Shown here: one piece after another, positions 42,603-51,908 of the stretch
Numbering within the stretch: the stretch's first letter is position 1
Layout: the number at the start of each line of letters is the position of its first letter
NCBI GenBank assembly: GCA_035297145.1
Contig: DATGZN010000059.1
Span: 1 to 61,089 of the forward strand
Length of the DNA: 61,089 nucleotides
From: QHXW01 sp035297145
GTDB lineage: Bacteria > Acidobacteriota > Terriglobia > Bryobacterales > Bryobacteraceae
Direction: 5' to 3'
The notes under the pieces: generated by a model
The model's input: the letters and a program-made list of their open reading frames with translations, nothing else
Databases searched by the model: none
Told to the model about the DNA's origin: nothing
Made by a program: the position numbers and the translations under genes

Positions 42603-42685
42603 TTGAATTCCTCATACTTTATCAGAAAAAGGATCGTCCACAGTCGCGTCGTATTAGATCTTAGATCCCCGATTTAGGAGCGTTT

Positions 42686-44218
42686 ATGAACAGCAGACTA
42701 AATGTGACAACTAACGTGTATCGCCTTGCGTCTACTTGCGTGGCCTGCCTGATTCTGAGTTTGCCGCCGCTATGGGCTGATGATACTCAGATCGCGCGGC
42801 CACAAGTGTTAACTCCGAAACCCGGCGCCCTCAGCATCTCCGGTAAGCTACCGAACGACAATCACCTGGTGGTAATCACAAGGACACATCCGAGCGGCGC
42901 ACAGGACCAGATGCTGGTGCAACCGGACGCCAAAGGCAATTTCACCGCGACTGTCGGTCCGCATGATGCTCTTCAAACTGGCGACAAAATTTCAGCGGCA
43001 GCGGCAGATTCGACTGTTATCGGACAGCCAACCAACATTCAAGCCGGTCCGCCAGTGGTATTTGTGTTCAATTCGGCAGACGTTACCAAGCTCGGCAGCA
43101 GCTGGAAACCCAACCTCCAGGTGACAGTCGACATCGAAAGCACCGATCAATCAATGCCCAACGATTGGAAAGGACCACATGCGGGGAAGGTTCAGAGCGA
43201 CACTACTCTATTACAAATCACTGATTCATTGACAGCGTTTCCGGCAGCGCAAGCCAACACATTCACGGTGTCCCTGGTGACTACCAGCTCGAACAGCGAT
43301 CAGATCACAATCACCACACCGCTATGCGACTGGGGTCGAGTGCGGTGCTACGCCTACTTTGGGGGCGTGTTTTCGGGCGATTTTTCTAAACAGAATCCCT
43401 ACCTCGATCTCGATGGTGAGTGGAACTGGATCAAGGCATATTGGCATCCAGGGTCGAAAACAGCGACCGCAATTGGTAACCAGAATCCACACGGACAGAC
43501 TCTGCTAACTGGGTTCTTTGACGTTCGGTTGACTCAGCTTCCGTCGTCGTCAGTGAGTACACCGCCTGCGTCACCAACGAATCTACCGCCCTCATCTTCC
43601 TCGATTACGCAGTCGGTGAAGGTGCAAGCCAGCGGGGCCGCACAAACCCCAACAGACAATTCGTCCAGCCAGCAGGCAGCGGCTTTCGCCAGTGCGAAGA
43701 AGTCAATTGATATCGAAGGCGGTATCTACTGGGCGCCGTACATTCCGGATCACTTCATATGGAACTTCCAAAGTGACGGATACGGGCTGGTTCCTTCGGT
43801 TCTGCTCAAGGGGGGCGGGCGAGGCTCGCTCGATGGCGTAGTTTCACAGACTCAGCTTTCATTTCCGAGCCAGGATAAATCGTTCTTCACGAACTATAGC
43901 GGCGGTACACGTTTGGCGTTCGTTAAATGGCACGCGGCACAAGGCGAATCGCACGAGACGCTCAGCTACGTCGATTTCACGTTCGGCAAAGACCGGCTGT
44001 ACGACTTCGTCGGAGCGACGTTCCCGCCTGGAACCGCCGTGCAGAGCGGTGTTCGGCACTACGGGTTGAGAAAGATGGTGGAGGGCCGCCTAAAAATACC
44101 CAAGGTCGACGTACAGGTAGGAACCGACCTGAACCTCGGCCAAGGCCAAAATGAAGTGCGCTTAGTCGTAACGACAAATGCCGTTTCGATTCTGAAAGCA
44201 GCCTTGGGCGTCCAGTAA
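42686..44218 (+). CDS. Secreted protein of unknown function, divergent from the sigma operon
   Basis: A 510-residue protein with a signal peptide (ASTCVACLILSLPPLWADD). The N-terminal part looks like a beta-sandwich (ISGKLPNDNHLVVITRTHPS, QPDAKGNFTATVGPHDALQT), a Ser/Pro/Thr-rich linker lies at about 285-330 (SSSVSTPPASPTNLPPSSSS), and the C-terminal half is beta-rich (SYVDFTFGKDRLYDFVGATF, LRKMVEGRLKIPKVDVQVG). No family is recognised. TTTAGGAG precedes the ATG. It starts 83 bases from the divergent sigma gene and ends at a good hairpin terminator. Sharing its control region with the ECF sigma suggests that it could be in the sigma regulon. Confidence 0.65.
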   Translation: MNSRLNVTTNVYRLASTCVACLILSLPPLWADDTQIARPQVLTPKPGALSISGKLPNDNHLVVITRTHPSGAQDQMLVQPDAKGNFTATVGPHDALQTGDKISAAAADSTVIGQPTNIQAGPPVVFVFNSADVTKLGSSWKPNLQVTVDIESTDQSMPNDWKGPHAGKVQSDTTLLQITDSLTAFPAAQANTFTVSLVTTSSNSDQITITTPLCDWGRVRCYAYFGGVFSGDFSKQNPYLDLDGEWNWIKAYWHPGSKTATAIGNQNPHGQTLLTGFFDVRLTQLPSSSVSTPPASPTNLPPSSSSITQSVKVQASGAAQTPTDNSSSQQAAAFASAKKSIDIEGGIYWAPYIPDHFIWNFQSDGYGLVPSVLLKGGGRGSLDGVVSQTQLSFPSQDKSFFTNYSGGTRLAFVKWHAAQGESHETLSYVDFTFGKDRLYDFVGATFPPGTAVQSGVRHYGLRKMVEGRLKIPKVDVQVGTDLNLGQGQNEVRLVVTTNAVSILKAALGVQ

Positions 44219-44227
44219 CAGTAAACG

Positions 44228-44257
44228 GGACCTGGGACGGACGATCCGTCCCGGTCC
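44228..44257 (+). terminator. Hairpin terminator after the 42686 gene
   Basis: GGGACGG (44234-44240), loop ACGAT and CCGTCCC (44246-44252) form a perfect stem, extended after one bulged T by GGACC (44228-44232) with GGTCC (44253-44257). A short T-run (CTTT) follows a few bases later. It lies ten bases after the stop codon, as expected for a terminator. Confidence 0.6.
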
Positions 44258-44599
44258 TGCCTTTCGCTTGGCCACCAGGTATTCCAAACGATCCGCCGCA
44301 AGAGATGGCGGGGCCACGTCCATCGCCGTACGGCCGAGTACCGCGCTTGTTCAACGCCTGAGCCGGTGACTACTACACGGCGAGGAATTTGGGCGAAAGA
44401 GTGGTTGCGCTTTTGTGGGAGGTGGGACGCGGCAGTACCCGGAGACTTTAGGGACGAAATCAGCTCGGATAATTTACATGATTGGAGCAAAGGTGATTTC
44501 GATATTCTTATCTGGCCCAGTTCGGCCTTTTGATGTCGAGAGCTATACAAGATGCTCGTCGCGGGCTGCCAAAATGCCGGAATCGGCCGCTAGTCCCCG

Positions 44600-44645
44600 T
44601 TTTTTTAACAATCATTTTTTGGTGTTTTCTGATATATTATGTCCC
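44600..44645 (+). promoter_or_regulatory. AT-rich promoter-like region before the lipase-peptidase-STAND-CHAT operon
   Basis: Within the 463-base gap (44219-44681) after the terminator, a strikingly AT-rich patch contains T-runs (TTTTTTT at about 44600, TTTTTT near 44615) and TATATT at 44633-44638, about 44 bases before the operon start codon. A convincing -35 box at 17 bases is lacking. T-tracts of this kind often bind silencers or bend DNA. The remainder of the gap holds no supported gene. Confidence 0.35.
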
Positions 44646-44681
44646 ACAGTAATCCTGTCGAGACATCTCTGGAAATGCGCC

Positions 44682-46118
44682 ATGGCGAAGCGGTTACCAA
44701 TGCGCGACGTAGTATTTCTCCTTCCCGGAATCGCCGGAAGCGTACTGGAGAGGGAGGGCAAGGAAATCTGGGCTCCATCGGCGCAGGGTATCTGGCAATT
44801 TGTGAAATCGGGTTCAAGATCGCTCGAATCGCTGACGCTTAAATCGGATGATCCCTGCGCGGCTGACCTTTGCGACGGCGTGCAAGCGACCCGGTTGGTC
44901 GATGACATCCACATACTCCCTGGACTCTGGAAGATTGATGGGTATTCTACGATCCGACATTCGCTCGAAGCGGGTTTTGAGCTTTATTCACATTCGGATT
45001 GTCCACCTGGTAAGGCTAATTATGTTGAGTTTCCCTACGATTGGCGACGTGATAATCGTGCTGCGGCCAGGCGACTCGGGGAAGCTGTGGAGCGCTACCT
45101 TGGCTGGTGGCGCAAGGATCAAAACCTGCCGCGGGCGCGAGCGATCTTGGTCGCTCACAGCATGGGAGGTCTTGTGGCCCGGTACTGGCTTGAGGTTCTG
45201 GGTGGATGGAAAGAGTGTCGTGCGCTGATAACCTTCGGCACACCGCACCGCGGGTCGCCCAAGTCGGTCGGATACCTGGTCAACGGATACAAGCCTCAGA
45301 TCGAGTCCTTAACTTCGCTGGTTCGAAGCTGCACCTCTGTTTATCAGCTTCTGCCGATCTATCCCATGGTCTTGACTGAAGGAGGAACGGTTCGCGTGAC
45401 AGAGGCACTGCCCTTAGAAAACGTGGATGCGCAAAAGGCTAACGCAGGGTTGTGCTTCCATCGGGAAATCGAGAACGGAGTTAACTCAACCCATGACCAA
45501 GATAGGTACGTACTGCTGCCGATGGTCGGGACAGGGCAGTCTACGCCGCAATCGGCGAGCCTGCGCGGGGCGAAACTAACGACCAGCAGTGATTTGCCTG
45601 TTAACTTCGATCGTCTTTGGTCCCACGGAGACGGAACAGTGCCGTATGCATCAGCAATTCCGCTCGAGATGTCGGCCGAGCCGCGACTCGGCTACATATG
45701 CGAGCAGCACGGATCAATCCAGAATAATCAGCACGTGCTGAAGTATTTACGCGATTTTCTGGCCCGCACCCAGACCAAGGACCTTGGCGCAGTTCGAGCG
45801 CCGGTAGCAGAGCGCGAAGAAGTCAGCCGTCCCGGCCTCTCGCTCGACGTGGAGGATTTTTTCGAACCTGGCGAAACGGTGACTCTTTCCGTTTCACTAG
45901 TAGAAACGGACCAGCCCGCGGTACGAGTTCAGGCAAGCATCGAACCCGCGGACGAACGGCACGAGGCTAGGTTTTGCGATTTGGAGCTGCGCGGCGACGC
46001 CTGGAAACTGAGTATCGACGACCTGGCGCCGGGACTTTATCGGGTCAACGTTCGCGCTGGTATGGCGCAGGGTCTCCCCGCGTCGCCGGTCACGGGTCTG
46101 TTCGAGGTGGGCGTGTGA
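44682..46118 (+). CDS. LCAT-like alpha/beta hydrolase (probable lipase/acyltransferase)
   Basis: A 478-residue hydrolase. It starts VVFLLPGIAGSVLERE, the LCAT family oxyanion region, and has YVEFPYDWRRDN. The nucleophile elbow is AHSMGGLVARYW with Ser160. GDGTVPYAS holds the acid (Asp317), and the catalytic His is likely His351 (QHVLKYL) or His343. A C-terminal beta-sandwich (about 390-478, DVEDFFEPGETVTLSVSLVE) may bind partners. LCAT-type enzymes cleave acyl chains from phospholipids or lipids. There is no signal peptide, so it is cytoplasmic. It is the first gene of a tight operon, and its stop overlaps the GTG of the next gene. ATG 44682 is preferred to open upstream starts because it directly precedes the conserved N-terminus. 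Confidence 0.8.
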   Translation: MAKRLPMRDVVFLLPGIAGSVLEREGKEIWAPSAQGIWQFVKSGSRSLESLTLKSDDPCAADLCDGVQATRLVDDIHILPGLWKIDGYSTIRHSLEAGFELYSHSDCPPGKANYVEFPYDWRRDNRAAARRLGEAVERYLGWWRKDQNLPRARAILVAHSMGGLVARYWLEVLGGWKECRALITFGTPHRGSPKSVGYLVNGYKPQIESLTSLVRSCTSVYQLLPIYPMVLTEGGTVRVTEALPLENVDAQKANAGLCFHREIENGVNSTHDQDRYVLLPMVGTGQSTPQSASLRGAKLTTSSDLPVNFDRLWSHGDGTVPYASAIPLEMSAEPRLGYICEQHGSIQNNQHVLKYLRDFLARTQTKDLGAVRAPVAEREEVSRPGLSLDVEDFFEPGETVTLSVSLVETDQPAVRVQASIEPADERHEARFCDLELRGDAWKLSIDDLAPGLYRVNVRAGMAQGLPASPVTGLFEVGV

Positions 46119-47515
46119 GCCACGCTGGGGATGTGGCGGTCGATCTTTCGCTGGCTCGTGAGGGAGCGCGCAAAGTGCTCGCGGACTGCCTCGATCTGCG
46201 GGCGGGCAACCGCGTCTCGGTTTTCTACGACGAAGAAACGCAGGGGCCAGCCATGCTCCTGATGGAGGAGAGTGAAAAACTCGGGTTACGTCTGACCAAG
46301 CGCTTTGTGTCAGTCCATCATCAACTTTCTGTCGCACCGGAAACCGGACTATGTGGGGCATGCCGGGACGCTCTCGACGACGCCGCGGCAGTCATCACCT
46401 GCCTGAACGCTTCCACGGAGACCACTCCATACCGGCGTGAACTTTTGCGAGAAGGCGCGTCGGGCACAACGAAAGTCGGCCACATCCCTGGGGCAAGCCT
46501 GTTCGTTCTGGCGTCAGCAATAAACGTCGATTACGCCCACGCAGTGGCGCGCTGCGAGGACCTCGCGCTGGCGCTGACCGTTGGGGAGGCAGGAGTGCTG
46601 ACCACGTATAGCTTGGGTTTGGACGACCAGCCGGTGTCGTCACACGAATTGAAGATCGAGTTGGGGGGATTTCGACGCATGCCGGTGGTCAGCACGGGTG
46701 TGATTCCGCCGGGAACCTGGGGAAATCTGCCTGGCGGCGAAACGTTTATCGCTCCCGTTGAGGACAGGGCTATCGGCGAGATTGCCATAAACGGGGCGTA
46801 CAAAGATAGGGTGCTCGGACCCTACGAAGCGCTGATTTTGCGATTGGAGGCGAGTCGCCTGGTCTCGCCCGCGCGAGGGCCTGATACGGTCCTCGCTGGA
46901 TTTGACCGTTTGATGGCGAGCGCGAGAATCGACGGTGATCAGGACTATAATGCGCTGGCGGAGTTTGGAATCGGCGTGAATGTTGGAATCGGTAGTCTAA
47001 CGGGAAACTCGCTGTTCGACGAGAAGTGCGCAGGCACGATTCATATCGCGCTCGGCGACAGCAGCGGGTTCGGCGGCAGATACCGATCGGTTATTCATGA
47101 GGATCTGATTTCGCGGCTTCCGTCCTTCTCAATTGACGGAAAGAGGATTCTGGATCGTGGGAATGACTGTTTTCGCGAAGAGGATTGGTACGACGACATA
47201 GACACTTTTCCGATCGATCGGCGAGTTGCCGCGGCTGGTAGCCGAGTGTTGAAGTCTGCCGAAAGGTCGAACACCAAGGGAGGCGTACTTCGCGTCAACC
47301 ATCAAGTAGGCGCTGGAAGGGTCTGCTCTTACCGCGTCGGGAAAGAGGCGCAAAGTCCAATGCTCGCTAAACTCTATAACGAACTTCATCCCCTCAGCCC
47401 CGTTGAAGTTTCTCAACTGGCGAAATCTGTCGCTGCCAAGTATGGCTTTGCTACAGACAAAATTGCGCGAGGGCTGAGCATTCTTCTTCGTCACCGCTTG
47501 ATCTCGGTTAACTGA
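46115..47515 (+). CDS. M29-type (AmpS-like) metallo-aminopeptidase homologue
   Basis: A 466-residue protein resembling thermophilic aminopeptidases of family M29. Metal-ligand regions are recognisable in order: GGETFIAPVEDRAIGEI (Glu), ALAEFGIGVNVG (Glu), DEKCAGTIHIALGDSSGFGG (His) and SVIHEDLISRL (His/Asp). The N-terminal domain (ARKVLADCLDLRAGNRVSVF) also fits. About 100 residues are added at the C-terminus after the core (RVAAAGSRVLKSAERSNTKG onward) and end in a helical tail, absent from simple M29 enzymes. Translation starts at a GTG that overlaps the lipase stop (GTGA). Whether it is active or acts as a peptide-sensing module cannot be told. It is the second gene of the operon. Confidence 0.75.
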   Translation: MSHAGDVAVDLSLAREGARKVLADCLDLRAGNRVSVFYDEETQGPAMLLMEESEKLGLRLTKRFVSVHHQLSVAPETGLCGACRDALDDAAAVITCLNASTETTPYRRELLREGASGTTKVGHIPGASLFVLASAINVDYAHAVARCEDLALALTVGEAGVLTTYSLGLDDQPVSSHELKIELGGFRRMPVVSTGVIPPGTWGNLPGGETFIAPVEDRAIGEIAINGAYKDRVLGPYEALILRLEASRLVSPARGPDTVLAGFDRLMASARIDGDQDYNALAEFGIGVNVGIGSLTGNSLFDEKCAGTIHIALGDSSGFGGRYRSVIHEDLISRLPSFSIDGKRILDRGNDCFREEDWYDDIDTFPIDRRVAAAGSRVLKSAERSNTKGGVLRVNHQVGAGRVCSYRVGKEAQSPMLAKLYNELHPLSPVEVSQLAKSVAAKYGFATDKIARGLSILLRHRLISVN

Positions 47516-47532
47516 ACGTCGAGAGGTTTATT

Positions 47533-49182
47533 ATGTCTTCAGAAGTTGCCGTCGAGTTTCAGCCGCCGGGCGCCTTCCTCAAGTTCCTGGCTGACAACGG
47601 CTTCAAACGGCATCGTCCGGTGGAAGACCGCGGGGATTTCGAAGTTCACTATCTCGATCTTACAAGTTTGAAGCTCGTAGCGGGACACTTCGTGCCATTC
47701 GTGGTTGCGAAGCGCCTGTCGGGCCACAAAGTTTTGAAATCGAATGTTGTTGAAGCGGTCGTTGATGACATGCGATCCGCTTTGCACGACGTCGACACCG
47801 ATTTTGTTGTTCTGGTGGTCGGTGGCCGCGTTCCCGACTTTTCTGAGGACCTGCGCGTGAAGCTCAGCTCAGAACAAGTCGCGGTGCTGGACGGCAGCAC
47901 GATTGAAGCCGTCATGCCGGACAAGAAACAGGAGCGCAAGGAAGACCGGAGGGAGAAGCACCGCAGGAATTGCCAACTGGTTCACGGTTTGGCGGCGTCG
48001 TTGGGGCGACGAGCGCTCTCGCCGTACAATCCGGGGACTCCGGTATGCGGCGAGCGCTTTTTCGGCCGCACTGACGCTCTTGGCGAAGCGATGGGAAACA
48101 GGCGCGGCGGCAACGTGACGATCATGGGATCACGCCGGATCGGGAAAACGTCTCTGCTCCGCGAAATCCGAAGACGCATGGAATCGCAGGGTGCGGACAA
48201 GGTCCACATCGCGGAGATTTATGCGAGCACGTACCAATCGACGCACGAAGTGCTGTACGCGATCCTGCGCCAGATTTTCCGGCAGGCGGAGGCGGAACGA
48301 CACATGCAGGACCCGACAATCGCACAGAATTTTGCGCAAGTTCTTCAGTCCGCCGCGAAGGATGGGAAGTTCCGCATCGCCGTATTCGTTGACGAGCTTG
48401 ACGAACTCCTGGAACGGGACGTGCGCGGTGGCGAGGACCTGATGAAGGTTTTACGCGCGACGTTTCAGGGCCAAGATAACTGCCGCATCTTCTTCGCCGG
48501 TTTCCGCCGCGTGATGGCGGATGCCTTGCGTGACAAATCCGAGCTCTTCAATTTCACTAACAAAATTCATCTACGTGGCCTTTCGCGTGATGAGACCCGG
48601 GTGATGGTCGAGGAGCCACTCACACTTTTGGGAGTGGACGTGCACGATGACCACGTCGCCATGATCTATCAGGAGACGAAGGGGCATCCCGAACTGGTCC
48701 AAATGTATTGCAGCGAGTTATTGGCGATGACGGAAAAAGAGGGCCGGCCGCCGGACTCTAACGATCTGGTGAAGCAGGTCGTGAACAACGATGCATTCCG
48801 CCAGCGAATTTTCGGAACATTTATGGCGAACGCCAACCCTTACGAGGAGTTGCTGACGTACTTGCTGGTCTCGGAAATGCACACGATTTCCCACGGAGTA
48901 GACGATTTTGTATTTTCTCCGCCGGAAGTAGATAAGGTACTGTCTAAGATCGATATCGAATTGGATGTTGCGGAAATCGAGGGGCTGCTCACGAACCTTC
49001 GCATGATATCGATCACCGAAAAGGTGGACGGCACTGCAAGCACGTATCGCTTCGCTGTTCCGGCATTGGTGAGCTACATCGAGAGCCAGGACTTACGATT
49101 TCTGACGCGCAAAGCCCTGCAGCGTGTAAAGCGCAATCTGGGAACCCCTCAGGCCCTTTGGGCAGAGTCGGACCGGCGATGA
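47533..49182 (+). CDS. STAND/AAA_16-type ATPase with extra N-terminal domain
   Basis: A 549-residue protein. Residues 1-135 form an alpha/beta domain that ends VAVLDGSTIEAVM, somewhat like the tail of restriction-endonuclease-like sensor domains but not assigned. A basic linker (KKQERKEDRREKHRRN) precedes the NTPase: FFGRTDALGEAM box, Walker A GSRRIGKTS (199-207, Lys205) and Walker B IAVFVDELDE (282-291, Asp287). A winged-helix region follows (FVFSPPEVDKVLSKI, LLTNLRMISITEK). Such STAND switches hold an effector off until a signal promotes NTP-driven rearrangement. It starts 17 bases after the peptidase gene (GAGAGG site) and its TGA overlaps the ATG of the CHAT gene. Confidence 0.82.
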   Translation: MSSEVAVEFQPPGAFLKFLADNGFKRHRPVEDRGDFEVHYLDLTSLKLVAGHFVPFVVAKRLSGHKVLKSNVVEAVVDDMRSALHDVDTDFVVLVVGGRVPDFSEDLRVKLSSEQVAVLDGSTIEAVMPDKKQERKEDRREKHRRNCQLVHGLAASLGRRALSPYNPGTPVCGERFFGRTDALGEAMGNRRGGNVTIMGSRRIGKTSLLREIRRRMESQGADKVHIAEIYASTYQSTHEVLYAILRQIFRQAEAERHMQDPTIAQNFAQVLQSAAKDGKFRIAVFVDELDELLERDVRGGEDLMKVLRATFQGQDNCRIFFAGFRRVMADALRDKSELFNFTNKIHLRGLSRDETRVMVEEPLTLLGVDVHDDHVAMIYQETKGHPELVQMYCSELLAMTEKEGRPPDSNDLVKQVVNNDAFRQRIFGTFMANANPYEELLTYLLVSEMHTISHGVDDFVFSPPEVDKVLSKIDIELDVAEIEGLLTNLRMISITEKVDGTASTYRFAVPALVSYIESQDLRFLTRKALQRVKRNLGTPQALWAESDRR

Positions 49183-51824
49183 ATTTCCAGCACCCGACTC
49201 CGCCGCTGAACGCGGAGGCGCTTCTTGAAGAACTTCGGGGACTGCACCCGAGCCGCGCCTGTCCCCGGTGGGCCGTGCTGGGACCGCGCTATTCCGGAAA
49301 GACGCAATTTCTGCAGCAGTTTGTGGAGCTATGCCGCAGCGGTTCGGATGGCCGATCACCGCTACCTCTGTACCTTGATCTCCGGAAGGTGCCGCTAGAC
49401 GCGGAAGACCGAATGTATCGCTCCGTGTTTCAACAGCTAGATCTGGCTTGCCGAGATTTGCCCTTTGATGTTAGCGCCGAAGGTCCTCCTGATGGGACTG
49501 GCCGCTTCGATCATTTCATTAAGGATGTGCTTGTCAAATGCCAATCGCGTCTCGCACTTGTGGTCGATCATCTCGATGCCGTTCCACAGTTCTTTGGGCG
49601 TTCTTTATTGCGGCGGTTCCGGTTAATGGTCGACCAGGAGGGTCTATACCGCGAATTCAAGAATCTTTGTCTGCTTCTAGCAGGCAGCACCAGTCTTTTT
49701 GATCTTCGACGCACTGGTGATTCGACTTTTGTGGTTTCGAGCCTGATCTTTCCCCGCCCCAACGAATCAGCGTGGCGTTCGCGCGTCGGCTCGAACGGTT
49801 GTGTGGCAGAAACGGTTCACGCCAAAATCCGCGCCGAAACGGGCGGAGAGACCATGTATCTCGACCTGTTGTTCGATGCGCTCGATCCGACGCTGCCCTT
49901 GAGTGAGGACCTAATCGAAAGAGCAGTGGAAAGCCTCCTGGACTCACGTGAACTACCGGATGCCTTTCATCAGATCGTTCTCGAGATCGCCAGCGATCGC
50001 GAGCTGCGTAGCCTTGTTCGGGACATCGCCTCCGCGCCAGGACGGCGCGTAATTCGGCGCGACGCATCACCCGACATCGATCGTTTTTGCCTCTCCGGCG
50101 TCTTGGTTTTGCGCAAAGAACAGAGTTTTGCGCATTACTGTTTCCGTAACGGCATAGTCGGACGTTTCGTCAGGCGATTGCTCGAAGATGAGCCGACTGG
50201 ATATGTGCGTTTCCCAAGCGTGGCGCTGCTCGCCGACGTGCGCACCGAATGTTACCAGTCGCCCGAAGTGTATGGCACGCTGAAAAAGCTGCTATCAGCA
50301 TGGTCGACCTGCGTCTTTCACGTTCAGGCGCCGGTCGCAGCGTTACTCCACGTCACCTATTGTGGCCAAAAGGAAGTGGTATGGATCGATCCGGCGCAGC
50401 GGAAGGCGCTCCGGGCATCCGCAATGGATGCAGCTCCCCATCCTTCCGTGCTGCACGCCCTGAAGTTGGCACATGAGACATCTCCGCCGCACGCAGCGTT
50501 TGGCTTCGACGAACAGAGGTTCTCTTTCGCGATCCCATTTGCCCGTCCGGAGGCTTCCCTGGATTTGGTGCTAACGTTTCCGCGTGAAGCGGCGGACGGC
50601 CTGAACGAGAATGCGCTGTCTCATTGGCTGCGCCTGTTGGACGACTGCTGGCCGTCGCTCGCCGCGGCCGCGCTTTGCGAATTGAGTGCGCACTTTGTAA
50701 GACATCTGAGTGGCTCAGTTGTTCCGGCTAGAAAAGCTCCCGATGAGCAGGAGACTCGGATACATTGGGCGCCTCCGTTCGGCATCATCTTGGACAAGCC
50801 CGGCGAGTGCAAACATCATCTGATTGAGCGGCAGCCGCAACAAATCGAACGAACGGTGGATGATCTAAACCAACGCTGCTTGAGGATGATGATGCCTGGC
50901 CGGACCGCTGCCGATTTCGGTGCGGAGCTTCGTGGCGTTGCAAGTCAGCTCGAAAGCTTCTTAGAGAGCTGCCCGAACCTGACTCCTCAGCTTCAGATCG
51001 CAGGTGGTGACTTTGTTTTCATTTCTGAAGAGTCCGGTCTGAAATTGCCAATCGAGCTGTTGCCTGTGCACTCGTCCTACCTCGCACTCGAGTCGAGAAT
51101 CGCCCGTCGCATTCGCAACATTACGCCGCCGGCCACGCGGCGTTCTTTCGAGGCTTGCATTCGCGATCTGATCGAACAGGGCGGCACCCTGAAAGTGCTG
51201 CTGGCGGGCGCTGATCCTCGAAACTCGCTCCCGAATCTGGACGGCGAACTGAGACAGTTGAAGGACCGGATTGAGGTGGCGTGTGACTCAATTGGACTGC
51301 GGTCGAGGATCTCAGTGGTTGAACCGATTGAAGCGACTTTACCGGCCGTCGGCAAAAGTTTGGAAAAGTCTGGGCCCTTCCATTTGTTCCATTTCTGCGG
51401 GCACGGTGAGCAAGGGCTTAACCCTGACGAGAGCAGTTTAGTTCTTCGCGGAAAGCATGGGGAAGATGACAGAGTGTCCTGTGAGAAGCTTCGCTTCATG
51501 TTGCACAATCACGTGCTATGGCTTGCGTATCTGAGTTGCTGCTATGGCGCTGCGGTTCACGGTTCTACTGGCCTCGACCAGCAGTACGTCGGAACTATTC
51601 AAGCCGTGCTTGCCGCCAGTGTGCCGAACGTCGTGGGATTCCGGTGGGCCGTAACCGACATGGGCGCCTACGCCCTGGCGCTCAGTTTCTACGAGCATCT
51701 TTTCTCGTCGGAACGGATTTTCAACCCCAGCGACGCGCTATGGAAGGCGCGGAGAAGCGTTGCGGGTGATGATGACAAGCGCGATGCCTGGGCTTCTGTT
51801 CTGCTAGTCAGCCAATGTGGATAG
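49179..51824 (+). CDS. P-loop NTPase - CHAT (caspase-like) protease
   Basis: An 881-residue protein. An N-terminal P-loop NTPase has Walker A GPRYSGKT (35-42, Lys41) and Walker B LVVDHLD (127-133, Asp130). A long middle part (about 200-600) has no assigned fold. The C-terminal CHAT domain (about 600-881) contains SEESGLKLPIELLPVH, LLAGADPRNSLPNLDGELRQ, then His742 in FHFCGHGE and the Cys pair LSCCYGA, where Cys788 aligns with the usual catalytic position, followed by VPNVVGFRWAVTD. Both dyad residues are present, so protease activity is likely. The ATG at 49179 overlaps the STAND stop (ATGA), so the NTPase and the protease are made together. It is the last gene of the operon. Confidence 0.82.
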   Translation: MNFQHPTPPLNAEALLEELRGLHPSRACPRWAVLGPRYSGKTQFLQQFVELCRSGSDGRSPLPLYLDLRKVPLDAEDRMYRSVFQQLDLACRDLPFDVSAEGPPDGTGRFDHFIKDVLVKCQSRLALVVDHLDAVPQFFGRSLLRRFRLMVDQEGLYREFKNLCLLLAGSTSLFDLRRTGDSTFVVSSLIFPRPNESAWRSRVGSNGCVAETVHAKIRAETGGETMYLDLLFDALDPTLPLSEDLIERAVESLLDSRELPDAFHQIVLEIASDRELRSLVRDIASAPGRRVIRRDASPDIDRFCLSGVLVLRKEQSFAHYCFRNGIVGRFVRRLLEDEPTGYVRFPSVALLADVRTECYQSPEVYGTLKKLLSAWSTCVFHVQAPVAALLHVTYCGQKEVVWIDPAQRKALRASAMDAAPHPSVLHALKLAHETSPPHAAFGFDEQRFSFAIPFARPEASLDLVLTFPREAADGLNENALSHWLRLLDDCWPSLAAAALCELSAHFVRHLSGSVVPARKAPDEQETRIHWAPPFGIILDKPGECKHHLIERQPQQIERTVDDLNQRCLRMMMPGRTAADFGAELRGVASQLESFLESCPNLTPQLQIAGGDFVFISEESGLKLPIELLPVHSSYLALESRIARRIRNITPPATRRSFEACIRDLIEQGGTLKVLLAGADPRNSLPNLDGELRQLKDRIEVACDSIGLRSRISVVEPIEATLPAVGKSLEKSGPFHLFHFCGHGEQGLNPDESSLVLRGKHGEDDRVSCEKLRFMLHNHVLWLAYLSCCYGAAVHGSTGLDQQYVGTIQAVLAASVPNVVGFRWAVTDMGAYALALSFYEHLFSSERIFNPSDALWKARRSVAGDDDKRDAWASVLLVSQCG

Positions 51825-51908
51825 ACGCGCACCCCTTGTTGGTAATGTAGTGTCGAATCTTCAGCGTGTATATCCGGGATGACCGGCCCTTGTGGCGCAT
51901 GGTGAATC

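Noticed and set aside
44415..44681. N-terminal extension of the LCAT-like lipase
   Set aside because: The frame is open, but it crosses the AT-rich promoter-like patch, lacks a ribosome binding site at its start and does not resemble the family. The ATG at 44682 directly precedes the conserved N-terminus.
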